Source: Plebeiibacterium marinum (GTDB lineage: Bacteria > Bacteroidota > Bacteroidia > Bacteroidales > Marinilabiliaceae). Taken from it: DNA of 32,035 nt. Shown here piece by piece: positions 7,083 to 14,217 of this stretch (the first letter of the stretch is position 1; every line of letters begins with the position of its first letter). The stretch spans positions 1 through 32,035 of the forward strand of contig NZ_JAPDPI010000053.1 of assembly GCF_026013615.1 (NCBI RefSeq), written 5' to 3'. A program made the translations under genes and the position numbers. Below the pieces are notes generated by a model. The model searched no databases and had not been told where the DNA came from. It was given only the letters and a program-made list of their open reading frames with translations.

Positions 7083-9512
7083 CTAAAGTGAAATCCGAAG
7101 CTTTATATTAAACGCACGCCCCGGTTTTTGTAAGTAATACTTATCGTATAGTAAGGCATCAAACAGGTTGGCACACATGGCCGATAGGTTATACCTGCCG
7201 TTTTGGAAACTGTAACTTAGCTGAATATCATGCGACCATTGCCGCGGGATGATATATTTGCTGTTATTGGTTCCCATTTCAACCCAGGTTAGATAGTATT
7301 GCTCCGTGAAATTCAGGAAATAGTCGAAAGTAAGGTTGGTATCTTCTTTTAGCCAGTCTTTAAAACTAAAACCTGAATTCAGGTTTCCAAACAAGTACGG
7401 ACGGTTGGGTAAACGGAACCCATAACTGTAATTGGTTTGCCAATAATCGCCCGAAGCTTGTTTTATCAATACTTTTTTAGCGCGGTCGGTAATATCTTGA
7501 TAAGTAATGTTTGCACTTAAATGATACCATTCTTTATAGTTGTACTGCAAATTGCCTTCTGTTCCCAGAAAACGGATTTTTAAGGAATTGGCATACGACG
7601 ATTCGGGGCTTCCGGGACTTATTTTTGCATAGATCAGATCTTTTGCATTGCGGTATAAAAAGCCTGTGCCAAATTTTATCCGATGGTTCAAGGCAATTGT
7701 TTCGGTAAAGTCAAAACTGAAATTTAAGTTGTCGCTGGATTCGGGTTTTAAATCAGGATTTGGATTTACAAACAAACCATTACCAAACATTTCGAGTGGT
7801 GTTGGCATGCGATAAGCTTTTTCGTAAGATGCTTTTAGTTGTAATTGGGGCACAACAAAGAAAGTTGATGCCAATCCGTAGCCTATATTGTTTCTTTTAT
7901 TTGCCAATTTTTCAATTCTTTCGTTAGCAAGGAATTGGTCGTAGCGTTTGGATGTTTGGGCCTTTAGGTTGTAATGTTTTGTAAATATGGTGGTTGTGTG
8001 GTGTTGTGCCCATTTGTATTGGTATGATAAGCCCAGGGTTTGTTTCTGCATATCTTTAGGGAAAAAATTGTATTCGTTTTCGGGGTTCAGGCTATCGCTA
8101 ACGCTCCGGTGATAATCTGAAATGGCATAATTAAACGATACTTTGTTGTGGTTTCCCAACGAATAGCTTGCATTGAACTGCCCGGTAAGTTCTTTAATAT
8201 TAAAAATGGTAAAGGTACGGTCGCCAATTTCACCATCGTTTGATCCGGGTGTAATGATAGCTTCTCCACTCCAGTCGTAGCTGGTTCCGCGTAAGGTGTC
8301 AACTGCATGCGATTTGTTATGGGTATATGCTCCGTAAAAACTAATGTCAAGTCCTTGTGTAAAGAGGTTTTTTTTATTGTATTTCAGGGTGCTGATCAGA
8401 GATTGGCTTTCAGAAAGTACTCCTCCATAAACTTTAGCCATGGTAGCTCCGGTTTGCTGTTGTTTGTTGTTTCCTGTTAAAATAAATCCCACTAATAGGT
8501 TGTCTGCATATTTTTTATTGGTTACACCCATTTCCAGTTTGCCTGTGGCTGATTTATACCTGTCGTGAAAACGAGGATACCATTTTTTCTCTGTATCGCC
8601 ATTTCCTTTAACTACATATACTTTGTAGTTGTTATCAGAATAATTATAAAAGAAATTTCCTCGTATAGTAAAGCCATTTTTCCACGATCGTGCGCCATTC
8701 AAGGATGTCCTGTGGGTATTAAACGAACCAATGGCATACGATATATCTAAATAGTTTGCCGTATTGTGGGTTGTGATATTTACCGCACCACCCAATGCAT
8801 CGTTTCCCAGCCATACCGGAACAACCCCTTTATATACTTCAATATGCTTAATCATATTTACGGGTAAATCGCCAATACCAAGAGATGATCCAAAGTTATC
8901 CATGGGAATGCCATCGAGGAAAAACTTCACCTGACTACCTGAGAAACCATTCAGGGAAAAGGTTGAGTTAGATCCCATACCACCGTCTTCGGCTATGCGC
9001 ACTCCCGAAATATTATTAAGTATTGTTTTTGCATCGCTAACTGAATTTTCGAGCCCTTTTGTGGCAATAGCCTCTACTTCGTAGGATTGTTCCCTGATGC
9101 GTGTAGTTGTTGATTTGGCAGTAACCTGAACATCCTTTATGTCAAAACTCTCATCTTCTAATTTTATATTACAGAGTGTTGGTTCTTTATTTGAAACGGT
9201 AACCATAACCTCAAAAGGTTTATAGCCTAAATAAGAGGCCTTAAGTTTATAGCTCCCCATATTTAGTGATTCAAGTTTATATGAACCGTCATTTTGGGTG
9301 GCGGTTCCTGTGAAACCCTGGGATAATTCAATTGTAATATTTACCCCAATCAGTGGGGCACCTGCTTTATCAGTTACCTTACCATAAACGTAATTATTTC
9401 CATTTGGCTGTGCACCTAGCTTAGCTAATAGCAGTAAAAGTACTGCTGTTACCATGGTGTATTTTAAATGAAGGTTACACCAATTTACTTTTTTCACTTT
9501 TTCTTCCCGCAT
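7083..9512 (-). CDS. TonB-dependent outer-membrane receptor with carboxypeptidase-regulatory-like domain
   Basis: This is an outer-membrane gated channel for a scarce ligand, probably a metal chelate. After a signal peptide ending near KLGAQ come a carboxypeptidase-regulatory-like domain (YVYGKVTDKAGAPLIGVNI), a plug domain (SDAKTILNNISGVRI, VKFFLDGIPMDNFG, IEVYKGVVPVWLGNDALGGAVNI) and a long beta-barrel. I chose the ATG at 9512 (809 residues). A longer frame reaches a TTG at 9548, but the ATG leaves a normal signal peptide. The barrel ends in a leucine rather than the more usual phenylalanine. Being first in an operon with DUF4374 and PepSY genes, its substrate is most likely iron or another metal in complexed form. 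The divergent Crp/Fnr-type gene may regulate it. Confidence 0.9.
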   Translation of the reverse strand: MREEKVKKVNWCNLHLKYTMVTAVLLLLLAKLGAQPNGNNYVYGKVTDKAGAPLIGVNITIELSQGFTGTATQNDGSYKLESLNMGSYKLKASYLGYKPFEVMVTVSNKEPTLCNIKLEDESFDIKDVQVTAKSTTTRIREQSYEVEAIATKGLENSVSDAKTILNNISGVRIAEDGGMGSNSTFSLNGFSGSQVKFFLDGIPMDNFGSSLGIGDLPVNMIKHIEVYKGVVPVWLGNDALGGAVNITTHNTANYLDISYAIGSFNTHRTSLNGARSWKNGFTIRGNFFYNYSDNNYKVYVVKGNGDTEKKWYPRFHDRYKSATGKLEMGVTNKKYADNLLVGFILTGNNKQQQTGATMAKVYGGVLSESQSLISTLKYNKKNLFTQGLDISFYGAYTHNKSHAVDTLRGTSYDWSGEAIITPGSNDGEIGDRTFTIFNIKELTGQFNASYSLGNHNKVSFNYAISDYHRSVSDSLNPENEYNFFPKDMQKQTLGLSYQYKWAQHHTTTIFTKHYNLKAQTSKRYDQFLANERIEKLANKRNNIGYGLASTFFVVPQLQLKASYEKAYRMPTPLEMFGNGLFVNPNPDLKPESSDNLNFSFDFTETIALNHRIKFGTGFLYRNAKDLIYAKISPGSPESSYANSLKIRFLGTEGNLQYNYKEWYHLSANITYQDITDRAKKVLIKQASGDYWQTNYSYGFRLPNRPYLFGNLNSGFSFKDWLKEDTNLTFDYFLNFTEQYYLTWVEMGTNNSKYIIPRQWSHDIQLSYSFQNGRYNLSAMCANLFDALLYDKYYLQKPGRAFNIKLRISL

Positions 9513-9561
9513 CCCTTGTTCTAATTTAGGGTGCAATTTTATGTACAATGAAAAGTTTAGT

Positions 9562-9577
9562 CAACCCCAAAAGGTTG
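9562..9577. promoter_or_regulatory. palindrome in the divergent receptor/regulator interval
   Basis: CAACC (9562-9566) and GGTTG (9573-9577) form an inverted repeat with a six-base spacer, about 50 bases upstream of the receptor ATG and 76 before the Crp/Fnr ATG. Position and symmetry suit an operator for the divergent regulator. This is an inference from a single copy. Confidence 0.35.
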
Positions 9578-9652
9578 GTATTTTGTATGGAAAAATAATT
9601 GCTTTAAAAAGAATGGCTTATTTTGTAATTAAAATTGAATTAAATTAGATAG

Positions 9653-10225
9653 ATGCAAATTTCGTTAGTAGACCATTTTAGCAGGTATGTAACAATTAGT
9701 GATGCCGATATTGAAATTATTAATAAATATATTAAGCGAAATACGTTTAATAAGAAAGAAGAGCTGCTAAGGAATGGACAAGTGTGTAAGTCTCTGTATT
9801 TTGTTGAACAAGGTTGCTTGAGAATGTTTTACATTAACTCAAAATCTACAGAACAAATTACACAATTTGCCCTTGATGGTTGGTGGATGGCCGATTTCTT
9901 TAGCTTTATGGATCAGCTTGAGTCTGAATATTTCATACAAGCAGTTGAGGCTTCTAAGGTGGTAACTATAGAATTCCAGTCTTTTGAGGTTTTATTAAAA
10001 GAAGTGCCACAACTTGAGCGATATTTTAGAATAATTATGCAAAAAAAAATAGCAGCCTCACAATTAAGAATGAAATATTTGTACGAGATGTCTAAAGAAG
10101 AATTCTATTACCATTTCGTAAACTCGTTTCCTGAATTTGTGCAACGAGTACCTCAGTATATGATTGCATCTTATCTTGGGTTAACACCAGAATATGTTAG
10201 TGAACTAAGAAAAAAGAATCAGTAA
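9653..10225 (+). CDS. Crp/Fnr-family transcriptional regulator
   Basis: The 190-residue protein has a cyclic-nucleotide-binding-type beta barrel (about residues 15-120, with ELLRNGQVCKSLYFVEQGCLRMF) and a C-terminal helix-turn-helix (VPQYMIASYLGLTPEYVSELRKK). The barrel lacks the GE-R-AS cAMP-binding signature, so the ligand is unknown, as in many Bacteroidota members. The WWMADFFSF segment is common in this subgroup. It is divergent from the TonB receptor operon across a 140-base interval that contains a palindrome, so it may control metal uptake. That link is by position only. Confidence 0.85.
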   Translation: MQISLVDHFSRYVTISDADIEIINKYIKRNTFNKKEELLRNGQVCKSLYFVEQGCLRMFYINSKSTEQITQFALDGWWMADFFSFMDQLESEYFIQAVEASKVVTIEFQSFEVLLKEVPQLERYFRIIMQKKIAASQLRMKYLYEMSKEEFYYHFVNSFPEFVQRVPQYMIASYLGLTPEYVSELRKKNQ

Positions 10226-10270
10226 ATTGTTTTATTAAACCAGTTTAATTTTTTTGAGACATAGCTACAG

Positions 10271-10278
10271 TATCTTTG
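10271..10278 (+). promoter_or_regulatory. candidate Bacteroidota -7 promoter element
   Basis: TATCTTTG fits the TAnnTTTG element and lies 39 bases before the ATG of the 58-residue gene. No well-spaced -33 TTTG was found (the nearest is only 14 bases away). Confidence 0.4.
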
Positions 10279-10316
10279 AAGAGTAGAAATAGAAAGAACT
10301 TAAAAACAAAAAGAAT

Positions 10317-10493
10317 ATGGACGCAAAAGAACAAGTATTGGCAGCAATGAAAAAAGAAGGAACGCCTTTAAATGCCGGGAAAATTGTTGAATTAACAGGT
10401 CTTGATCGTAAGGTGGTGGATAAAGCGATGGCTCAACTGAAAAAGGAAGAAGCTATTGTTTCGCCCAAGCGTTGTTATTGGCAGGCAAAATAG
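10317..10493 (+). CDS. small winged-helix protein (58 residues)
   Basis: The short frame [20 protein letters not shown]... has a helix-turn-helix pattern. [20 protein letters not shown] forms the recognition part, followed by a wing ending in PKRCYWQAK. Similar stand-alone winged-helix proteins of about 58 residues occur in Bacteroidota and are annotated as transcriptional regulators of unknown target. It has its own candidate -7 element upstream. The close fit to a full domain and the good codon pattern make it a real gene despite its size. Its partner or target is unknown. The CYW near the end could be a metal- or redox-sensitive point, but this is speculation. Confidence 0.75.
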   Translation: MDAKEQVLAAMKKEGTPLNAGKIVELTGLDRKVVDKAMAQLKKEEAIVSPKRCYWQAK

Positions 10494-10582
10494 AGTTTTT
10501 AATATAAGTAAAGAGCATTAACTATATTGATTACCAATAGCACACAGGATTAGATGTAAAAATTTACATAAAAGTATTTTGT

Positions 10583-10780
10583 ATGAATAGAGAGATTACA
10601 ATTTCGGTAGGTAGTAAAAATGTATCAGGTTATAAAGATTACCCAGGAACTGGATTTATTGTAAAAGGTACAGCTGGATTTATAGATTCAGGTGATGAAT
10701 TTCAGATGATGAAAGACAAATTTTCGTTTTTAAATCGTGTTTTGGAAGTGAACGTTACTAAAGCAAAACAGATGTTGTAG
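10583..10780 (+). CDS. small hypothetical protein, possibly a split-barrel (PNPOx-like) fragment
   Basis: The 65-residue protein starts at an ATG after an AT-rich leader. The stretch GTGFIVKGTAGFIDSGDEFQ followed by LEVNVTKAKQML resembles the last strands of pyridoxamine-5'-phosphate-oxidase-like split-barrel flavoproteins (a KGTA-x-SGEEF-V-V pattern). A complete domain is about 130 residues, and no N-terminal half is found upstream. It may be a shortened relative or a remnant. The open frame is followed by a good terminator, so it is probably transcribed. Function is unknown. Confidence 0.5.
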   Translation: MNREITISVGSKNVSGYKDYPGTGFIVKGTAGFIDSGDEFQMMKDKFSFLNRVLEVNVTKAKQML

Positions 10781-10843
10781 ATTATTTAAAGTAGTTTTAA
10801 TATCTTTTTTGCTTACAGTAATTAGATTAAAGATATTTTGAGG

Positions 10844-10876
10844 AAGGAAGGCATTGAGGTGCTTTCCTTTTTTTTT
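10844..10876 (+). terminator. rho-independent terminator
   Basis: GGAAGGC (10846-10852) pairs with GCTTTCC (10861-10867) with one wobble, around an eight-base loop, and nine T follow. Confidence 0.75.
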
Positions 10877-10927
10877 GTTGCAGACTTGGTATATCATTTT
10901 TTCTTTTTAGAGATGTGAAAAATAGTA

Positions 10928-10935
10928 TAATTTTG
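10928..10935 (+). promoter_or_regulatory. candidate -7 promoter element for the thioesterase gene
   Basis: TAATTTTG fits TAnnTTTG and lies 44 bases before the chosen ATG. A T-rich stretch near 10901-10907 is the only candidate for the -33 region. Confidence 0.4.
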
Positions 10936-10978
10936 GATTTCATTATTAATACCTGTCTTGATACTAATTTTTAAACAG

Positions 10979-11737
10979 ATGGAAACAAACAAACTGGTTC
11001 TCGAAAAAGAATATTCAATTAATAGTCTGTTGATAAACTCAAACCAGCGACTGGGTTTGTATGGGTTGTTGGGGTTGATGCAGGATATAGCATATAATCA
11101 TGCTGCTATTTTAGGGTATGGATACGAGGATATGGTGCGTGACAAATGCTTCTGGGTTTTGATTCGTCAGAAATTGAAGATGAAGAGATGGCCGGGGTGG
11201 CAGGAAGAAATAATGATCCGGACCTATCCCAAGCCGATAAAAGGAGCGTTTGCCGACAGAAATTTTGAAGTTTATCATAACGGAGAAAGGATAGGGGAGT
11301 GTGCTACTTCATGGATGATTTTGGATGCCAAAACCCGAAGACCCCATTTGCACCATGGATTTGACAGGACCTTTGATCCGGGTGAGGAGTATGCCTTGCC
11401 TTTTGTGGCAGATAAGTTGATTGCTCCTAAAGATTTGGAGAAAGTAAAATCTGTGGTGGTAAAGAATAGTGATCTGGATTTAAGCAACCATGTCAATAAT
11501 TTTAAATACTCACAATGGATTTTGGATTTGATTCCAATCCAATATCACAAAACTTATTTGTTAACAGAGTATGATATTAATTTTTTAGGTGAAGCCTTTT
11601 TAGATGATGAGGTTGAGTGCTTTAGTAATATATTTCAAGTTGCACCGGATCAAAAGAATGAATTGTTTTTTAAAGGGGTGAAAAAAGAAAACTCAAAAAC
11701 TGTATTTTTGGCCAGAATTATAGCTTGTAGCTTATAG
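10979..11737 (+). CDS. acyl-ACP thioesterase (FatA/FatB-like)
   Basis: The 252-residue enzyme would release fatty acids from acyl carrier protein in the cytoplasm. It has two hot-dog domains. The first contains YGLLGLMQDIAYNHAAILGYG and the FWVLIRQKLKMKRWP strand. The second contains LDLSNHVNNFKYSQWILD, which holds the Asp-x-Asn-x-His-type catalytic motif of acyl-ACP thioesterases. I chose the ATG at 10979 over the in-frame TTG at 10958, because METNKLVLEKEYSI is a natural start. The last four codons (ACSL) and the stop lie inside a heptamer repeat tract, so the C-terminus has been shaped by repeat growth. Confidence 0.88.
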   Translation: METNKLVLEKEYSINSLLINSNQRLGLYGLLGLMQDIAYNHAAILGYGYEDMVRDKCFWVLIRQKLKMKRWPGWQEEIMIRTYPKPIKGAFADRNFEVYHNGERIGECATSWMILDAKTRRPHLHHGFDRTFDPGEEYALPFVADKLIAPKDLEKVKSVVVKNSDLDLSNHVNNFKYSQWILDLIPIQYHKTYLLTEYDINFLGEAFLDDEVECFSNIFQVAPDQKNELFFKGVKKENSKTVFLARIIACSL

Positions 11738-11815
11738 CTGATAGCTATAAGCTACAAGCTATAAGCTACAAGCTATCAGCTATCAGCTATCAGCTATCAG
11801 CTATCAGCTATCAGC
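11721..11815. repeat. heptamer tandem repeat tract (NAGCTNN), overlapping a gene end
   Basis: There are about 13.5 seven-base units in register. TAGCTTG, TAGCTTA, TAGCTGA and TAGCTAT come first, then AAGCTAC and AAGCTAT alternate, then five CAGCTAT. Every unit keeps AGCT. The first units are inverted relative to the middle ones, so AGCTTGTAGCTTATAGCT and AGCTATAAGCTACAAGCT can pair as a hairpin. The thioesterase stop codon (11735-11737) lies inside the tract. Confidence 0.9.
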
Positions 11816-11841
11816 ACAAACATCTAATTTTTAAAGATAAT

Positions 11842-12102
11842 ATGCATAAAGTTACAATTTGGGTCGATTTTGAGAATCAGGTGTCGGTAGATGATATGTC
11901 GAACAAAGCTAATATCAAATTAACCATTGAAGGAGATTCAAAAAAAATAGATATTGTTTCACAACTGGATCTTAAATCGGGTTATGAATTTGAATTTGAC
12001 TATTATGGGGAGTTTTGTCTCTCGTTGGAAAGTGAGGAGTTGAATTACAAAGAGAATTTTGTGTTTGCAGATGGGTTGGACGATTTGGAGATTGTGATAT
12101 AA
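11842..12102 (+). CDS. hypothetical protein of 86 residues
   Basis: I do not recognise this acidic, mostly beta-strand protein. It starts MHKVTIWVDFENQVSVDD and ends LDDLEIVI, with no signal peptide or membrane segment. Alternating hydrophobic residues suggest a small beta-sandwich. It begins right after the heptamer tract and lies 104 bases past the thioesterase gene, in the same direction. The frame has a normal codon pattern and a plausible ATG, so I take it as real. No function is offered. Confidence 0.55.
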   Translation: MHKVTIWVDFENQVSVDDMSNKANIKLTIEGDSKKIDIVSQLDLKSGYEFEFDYYGEFCLSLESEELNYKENFVFADGLDDLEIVI

Positions 12103-12120
12103 TTAGATTCAGTAAGTAAA

Positions 12121-12222
12121 CAGCTTTTTTATAGTGAACCCGCCGCTCATCCCTCGTTCCCGGAAGTCAAAAACTCTTGCACCGTGTGGGTTAGGGTGAA
12201 ATCGAGTTTTCTGGCAAGCACT
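12121..12222 (-). mobile_element. MITE-like repeat, copy 1 (reverse orientation)
   Basis: Read on the minus strand, it runs from AGTGCTTGCCAGAAAACTCGAT to GGTTCACTATAAAA, matching the copies at 15766 and 22561. The far terminal inverted repeat is lost. It lies in the gap 12103-12427, which otherwise holds only a candidate promoter. Confidence 0.7.
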
Positions 12223-12400
12223 GTGTAATAATATTTAATAATACAAGAAGTTCATATCGTGATACTAGATACTTCTGGTTTATCCAGTTTAAGGAGGCTG
12301 GGTGCGTAGGAGAAAAGTAGACTGTATTGATAGAAAAAGCCATTAAGTCTTTTTAACAAATGTTACAACATTATTTAATCGTTGCCAGCAAGAAAACATT

Positions 12401-12408
12401 TACATTTG
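12401..12408 (+). promoter_or_regulatory. candidate -7 promoter element for the 105-residue gene
   Basis: TACATTTG followed by C fits TAnnTTTG, 20 bases before the ATG at 12428. GTTG at 12381-12384 could be the -33 word, but the spacing of 16 is short. Confidence 0.45.
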
Positions 12409-12427
12409 CGCTTTCTTAAAAACTCAG

Positions 12428-12745
12428 ATGGGAAAGTTACTTTACATCATAGTAAGTATATTGTTGTTTAATTCCTTACAAGGCTATTGTTTTGAAAGGA
12501 GTTATTGCTATGGTATTGAATGTGGTGACTGTCTGTTGGTTGAGGATTTAGATAATGATGCCCATGATGGTATTAATAATTTTATACAAGATATTGAGGA
12601 TGTAGAAGAAAATGTTTCGTTCGGCCTTGATATACTATATTTTGATTTCCCCCTATTTGAGATCGTTTTACATAAATCGACTAACGTTTTAAAAAGAGCA
12701 AGTCTCATTCTTTTTGAGGCTGATACTTCGCCTCCTTTGTTGTAA
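12428..12745 (+). CDS. small exported hypothetical protein upstream of nhaD
   Basis: The 105-residue product begins with a hydrophobic export signal (MGKLLYIIVSILLFNSLQGYCF), probably cleaved near residues 19-22. The mature part is acidic, with four cysteines in the SYCYGIECGDCLL region that could form disulfides or bind metal. I do not recognise a family. It lies 92 bases before the Na+/H+ antiporter gene and after a candidate promoter, so it may be co-transcribed with the ion-transport genes. No function is claimed. Confidence 0.5.
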   Translation: MGKLLYIIVSILLFNSLQGYCFERSYCYGIECGDCLLVEDLDNDAHDGINNFIQDIEDVEENVSFGLDILYFDFPLFEIVLHKSTNVLKRASLILFEADTSPPLL

Positions 12746-12837
12746 GTGATTGATGCCTTGTTTAAAGGCTTTGTTTTTATGCGCTAAAATACTGCTTGCG
12801 CAATATTATTCTATTTTTTTATATTAAAACGGACAAG

Positions 12838-14214
12838 ATGTTTTATTTGATGTTGTTCATATTCCTGGTGGGGTATGGATTTATTGTGTTTGAACATGTA
12901 AATCATATTAATAAAGCGGCTACAGCTTTGTTGATGAGCTCATTGTTATGGGCTATTTTTTCATTGGGGGGTGAAGGTATTTTAGGTTTGGGATTTAGTT
13001 CTGCCTGGAAAAATTACGTTGGTGAGTTAGGCCCGTTGGCCGAAATAAAAGAGTTTATTACGCACCATGCGTTACTGGAAAACCTTTCCGAAACCTCCTC
13101 GATATTGTTTTTTTTAGTGGGAGCAATGACTATTGTGGATTTGGTGGACCGCTATCAGGGTTTCAGGATCATTACCAACAAAATTAACAGTACCAACCCA
13201 ACCAGGTTGTTATGGATTATTAGTCTCCTTACATTTTTTATGTCAGCGGTGCTGGATAACCTTACTACAACTATTGTGATTATTACAGTGCTCAGGAAGT
13301 TGTTGTCTGGTAAAGAGAATCGTTGGATTTTTGCCAGTATGGTAATTATTTCTGCTAATGCCGGAGGGGCATGGTCGCCCATAGGTGATGTTACTACCAT
13401 TATGTTATGGATCGGAGCGCAATTGACCGCAGGTCATATTGTTATGAGTGTTATATTGCCTAGTTTGGTCAATATGGTCGTGAGTACTTTTTTAGTTTCG
13501 TTTTTGACTAAAGGACAAACTTTGCGCCCTGTTTTGGATGAGGATGAAACAAGGGAATTTACAACACACCAGGAAAGGATGTTTATGTTGGTTGTGGGTA
13601 CGCTGGCCCTTATATCAGTTCCAATTTTTAAAACCATAACACATCTGCCTCCTTATTTGGGTATGTTGCTTGGTTTAGGGGTGTTGTGGGTTATGAACGA
13701 CAGATACCTTCGGAAGCGTTCTGTTGAGGATAAGCGTAAGTTAACAGTAACTTCAGTTATAAAGTCAATAGATATTCCCACAGTGCTTTTCTTTTTAGGG
13801 ATATTAAGTGCAGTTGGCGCTTTGCAATCTGCCGGCCATTTGGATATCATGGCAGAGTACCTGGATGAACATGTGAAAAATATTTACGCCATCAACTTTA
13901 TTATCGGGGTTATTTCATCCATCGTAGATAATGTTCCGTTGGTGGCAGCATCAATGGGAATGTACAATATTGCAGGAACAGGCGCTACCGGATATATGGC
14001 AAATTTTGTTCAGGATGGTAGTTTCTGGTCGTTTTTGGCCTATTGTGCCGGTACCGGAGGTAGTATATTAATAATAGGTTCAGCGGCGGGTGTTGCAGCA
14101 ATGGGACTGGAAAAGATCGATTTTATGTGGTATATGAAAAAGATAAGTTTAATTGCTTTTGCCGGATATCTGGCTGGAGCTGTAGTTTTTTGGTTACAAG
14201 GTTTTATAATGTAA
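12838..14214 (+). CDS. nhaD: Na+/H+ antiporter NhaD
   Basis: The 458-residue protein exports sodium in exchange for protons across the inner membrane. It belongs to the NhaD branch of the ion transporter superfamily and has about 12 hydrophobic segments. The two pore motifs are visible as SAVLDNLTTTIVIITVL in the first half and SSIVDNVPLVAASMGMYN in the second, each with a DN pair on a broken helix. Other landmarks are NAGGAWSPIGDVTTIMLW and the GTGGSILIIGSAAGVAAMG segment. A TTG start at 12796 would add 14 residues, but the ATG at 12838 gives the usual MFYLMLFIFLVGY beginning. The gene is followed after three bases by a TrkH gene, so Na+ export and K+ uptake are coupled in expression. Confidence 0.92.
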   Translation: MFYLMLFIFLVGYGFIVFEHVNHINKAATALLMSSLLWAIFSLGGEGILGLGFSSAWKNYVGELGPLAEIKEFITHHALLENLSETSSILFFLVGAMTIVDLVDRYQGFRIITNKINSTNPTRLLWIISLLTFFMSAVLDNLTTTIVIITVLRKLLSGKENRWIFASMVIISANAGGAWSPIGDVTTIMLWIGAQLTAGHIVMSVILPSLVNMVVSTFLVSFLTKGQTLRPVLDEDETREFTTHQERMFMLVVGTLALISVPIFKTITHLPPYLGMLLGLGVLWVMNDRYLRKRSVEDKRKLTVTSVIKSIDIPTVLFFLGILSAVGALQSAGHLDIMAEYLDEHVKNIYAINFIIGVISSIVDNVPLVAASMGMYNIAGTGATGYMANFVQDGSFWSFLAYCAGTGGSILIIGSAAGVAAMGLEKIDFMWYMKKISLIAFAGYLAGAVVFWLQGFIM

Positions 14215-14217
14215 ATA

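Noticed and set aside
9513-9548. Upstream TTG start of the TonB receptor
   Set aside because: It would put 12 extra residues before a signal peptide that is already complete from the ATG at 9512.
11721-11815. Possible CRISPR array
   Set aside because: The period is seven bases with no spacers and no cas genes nearby, so it is a plain tandem repeat.
12796-12837. Upstream TTG start of nhaD
   Set aside because: The added residues are not typical of the family, and the ATG at 12838 gives the usual beginning.
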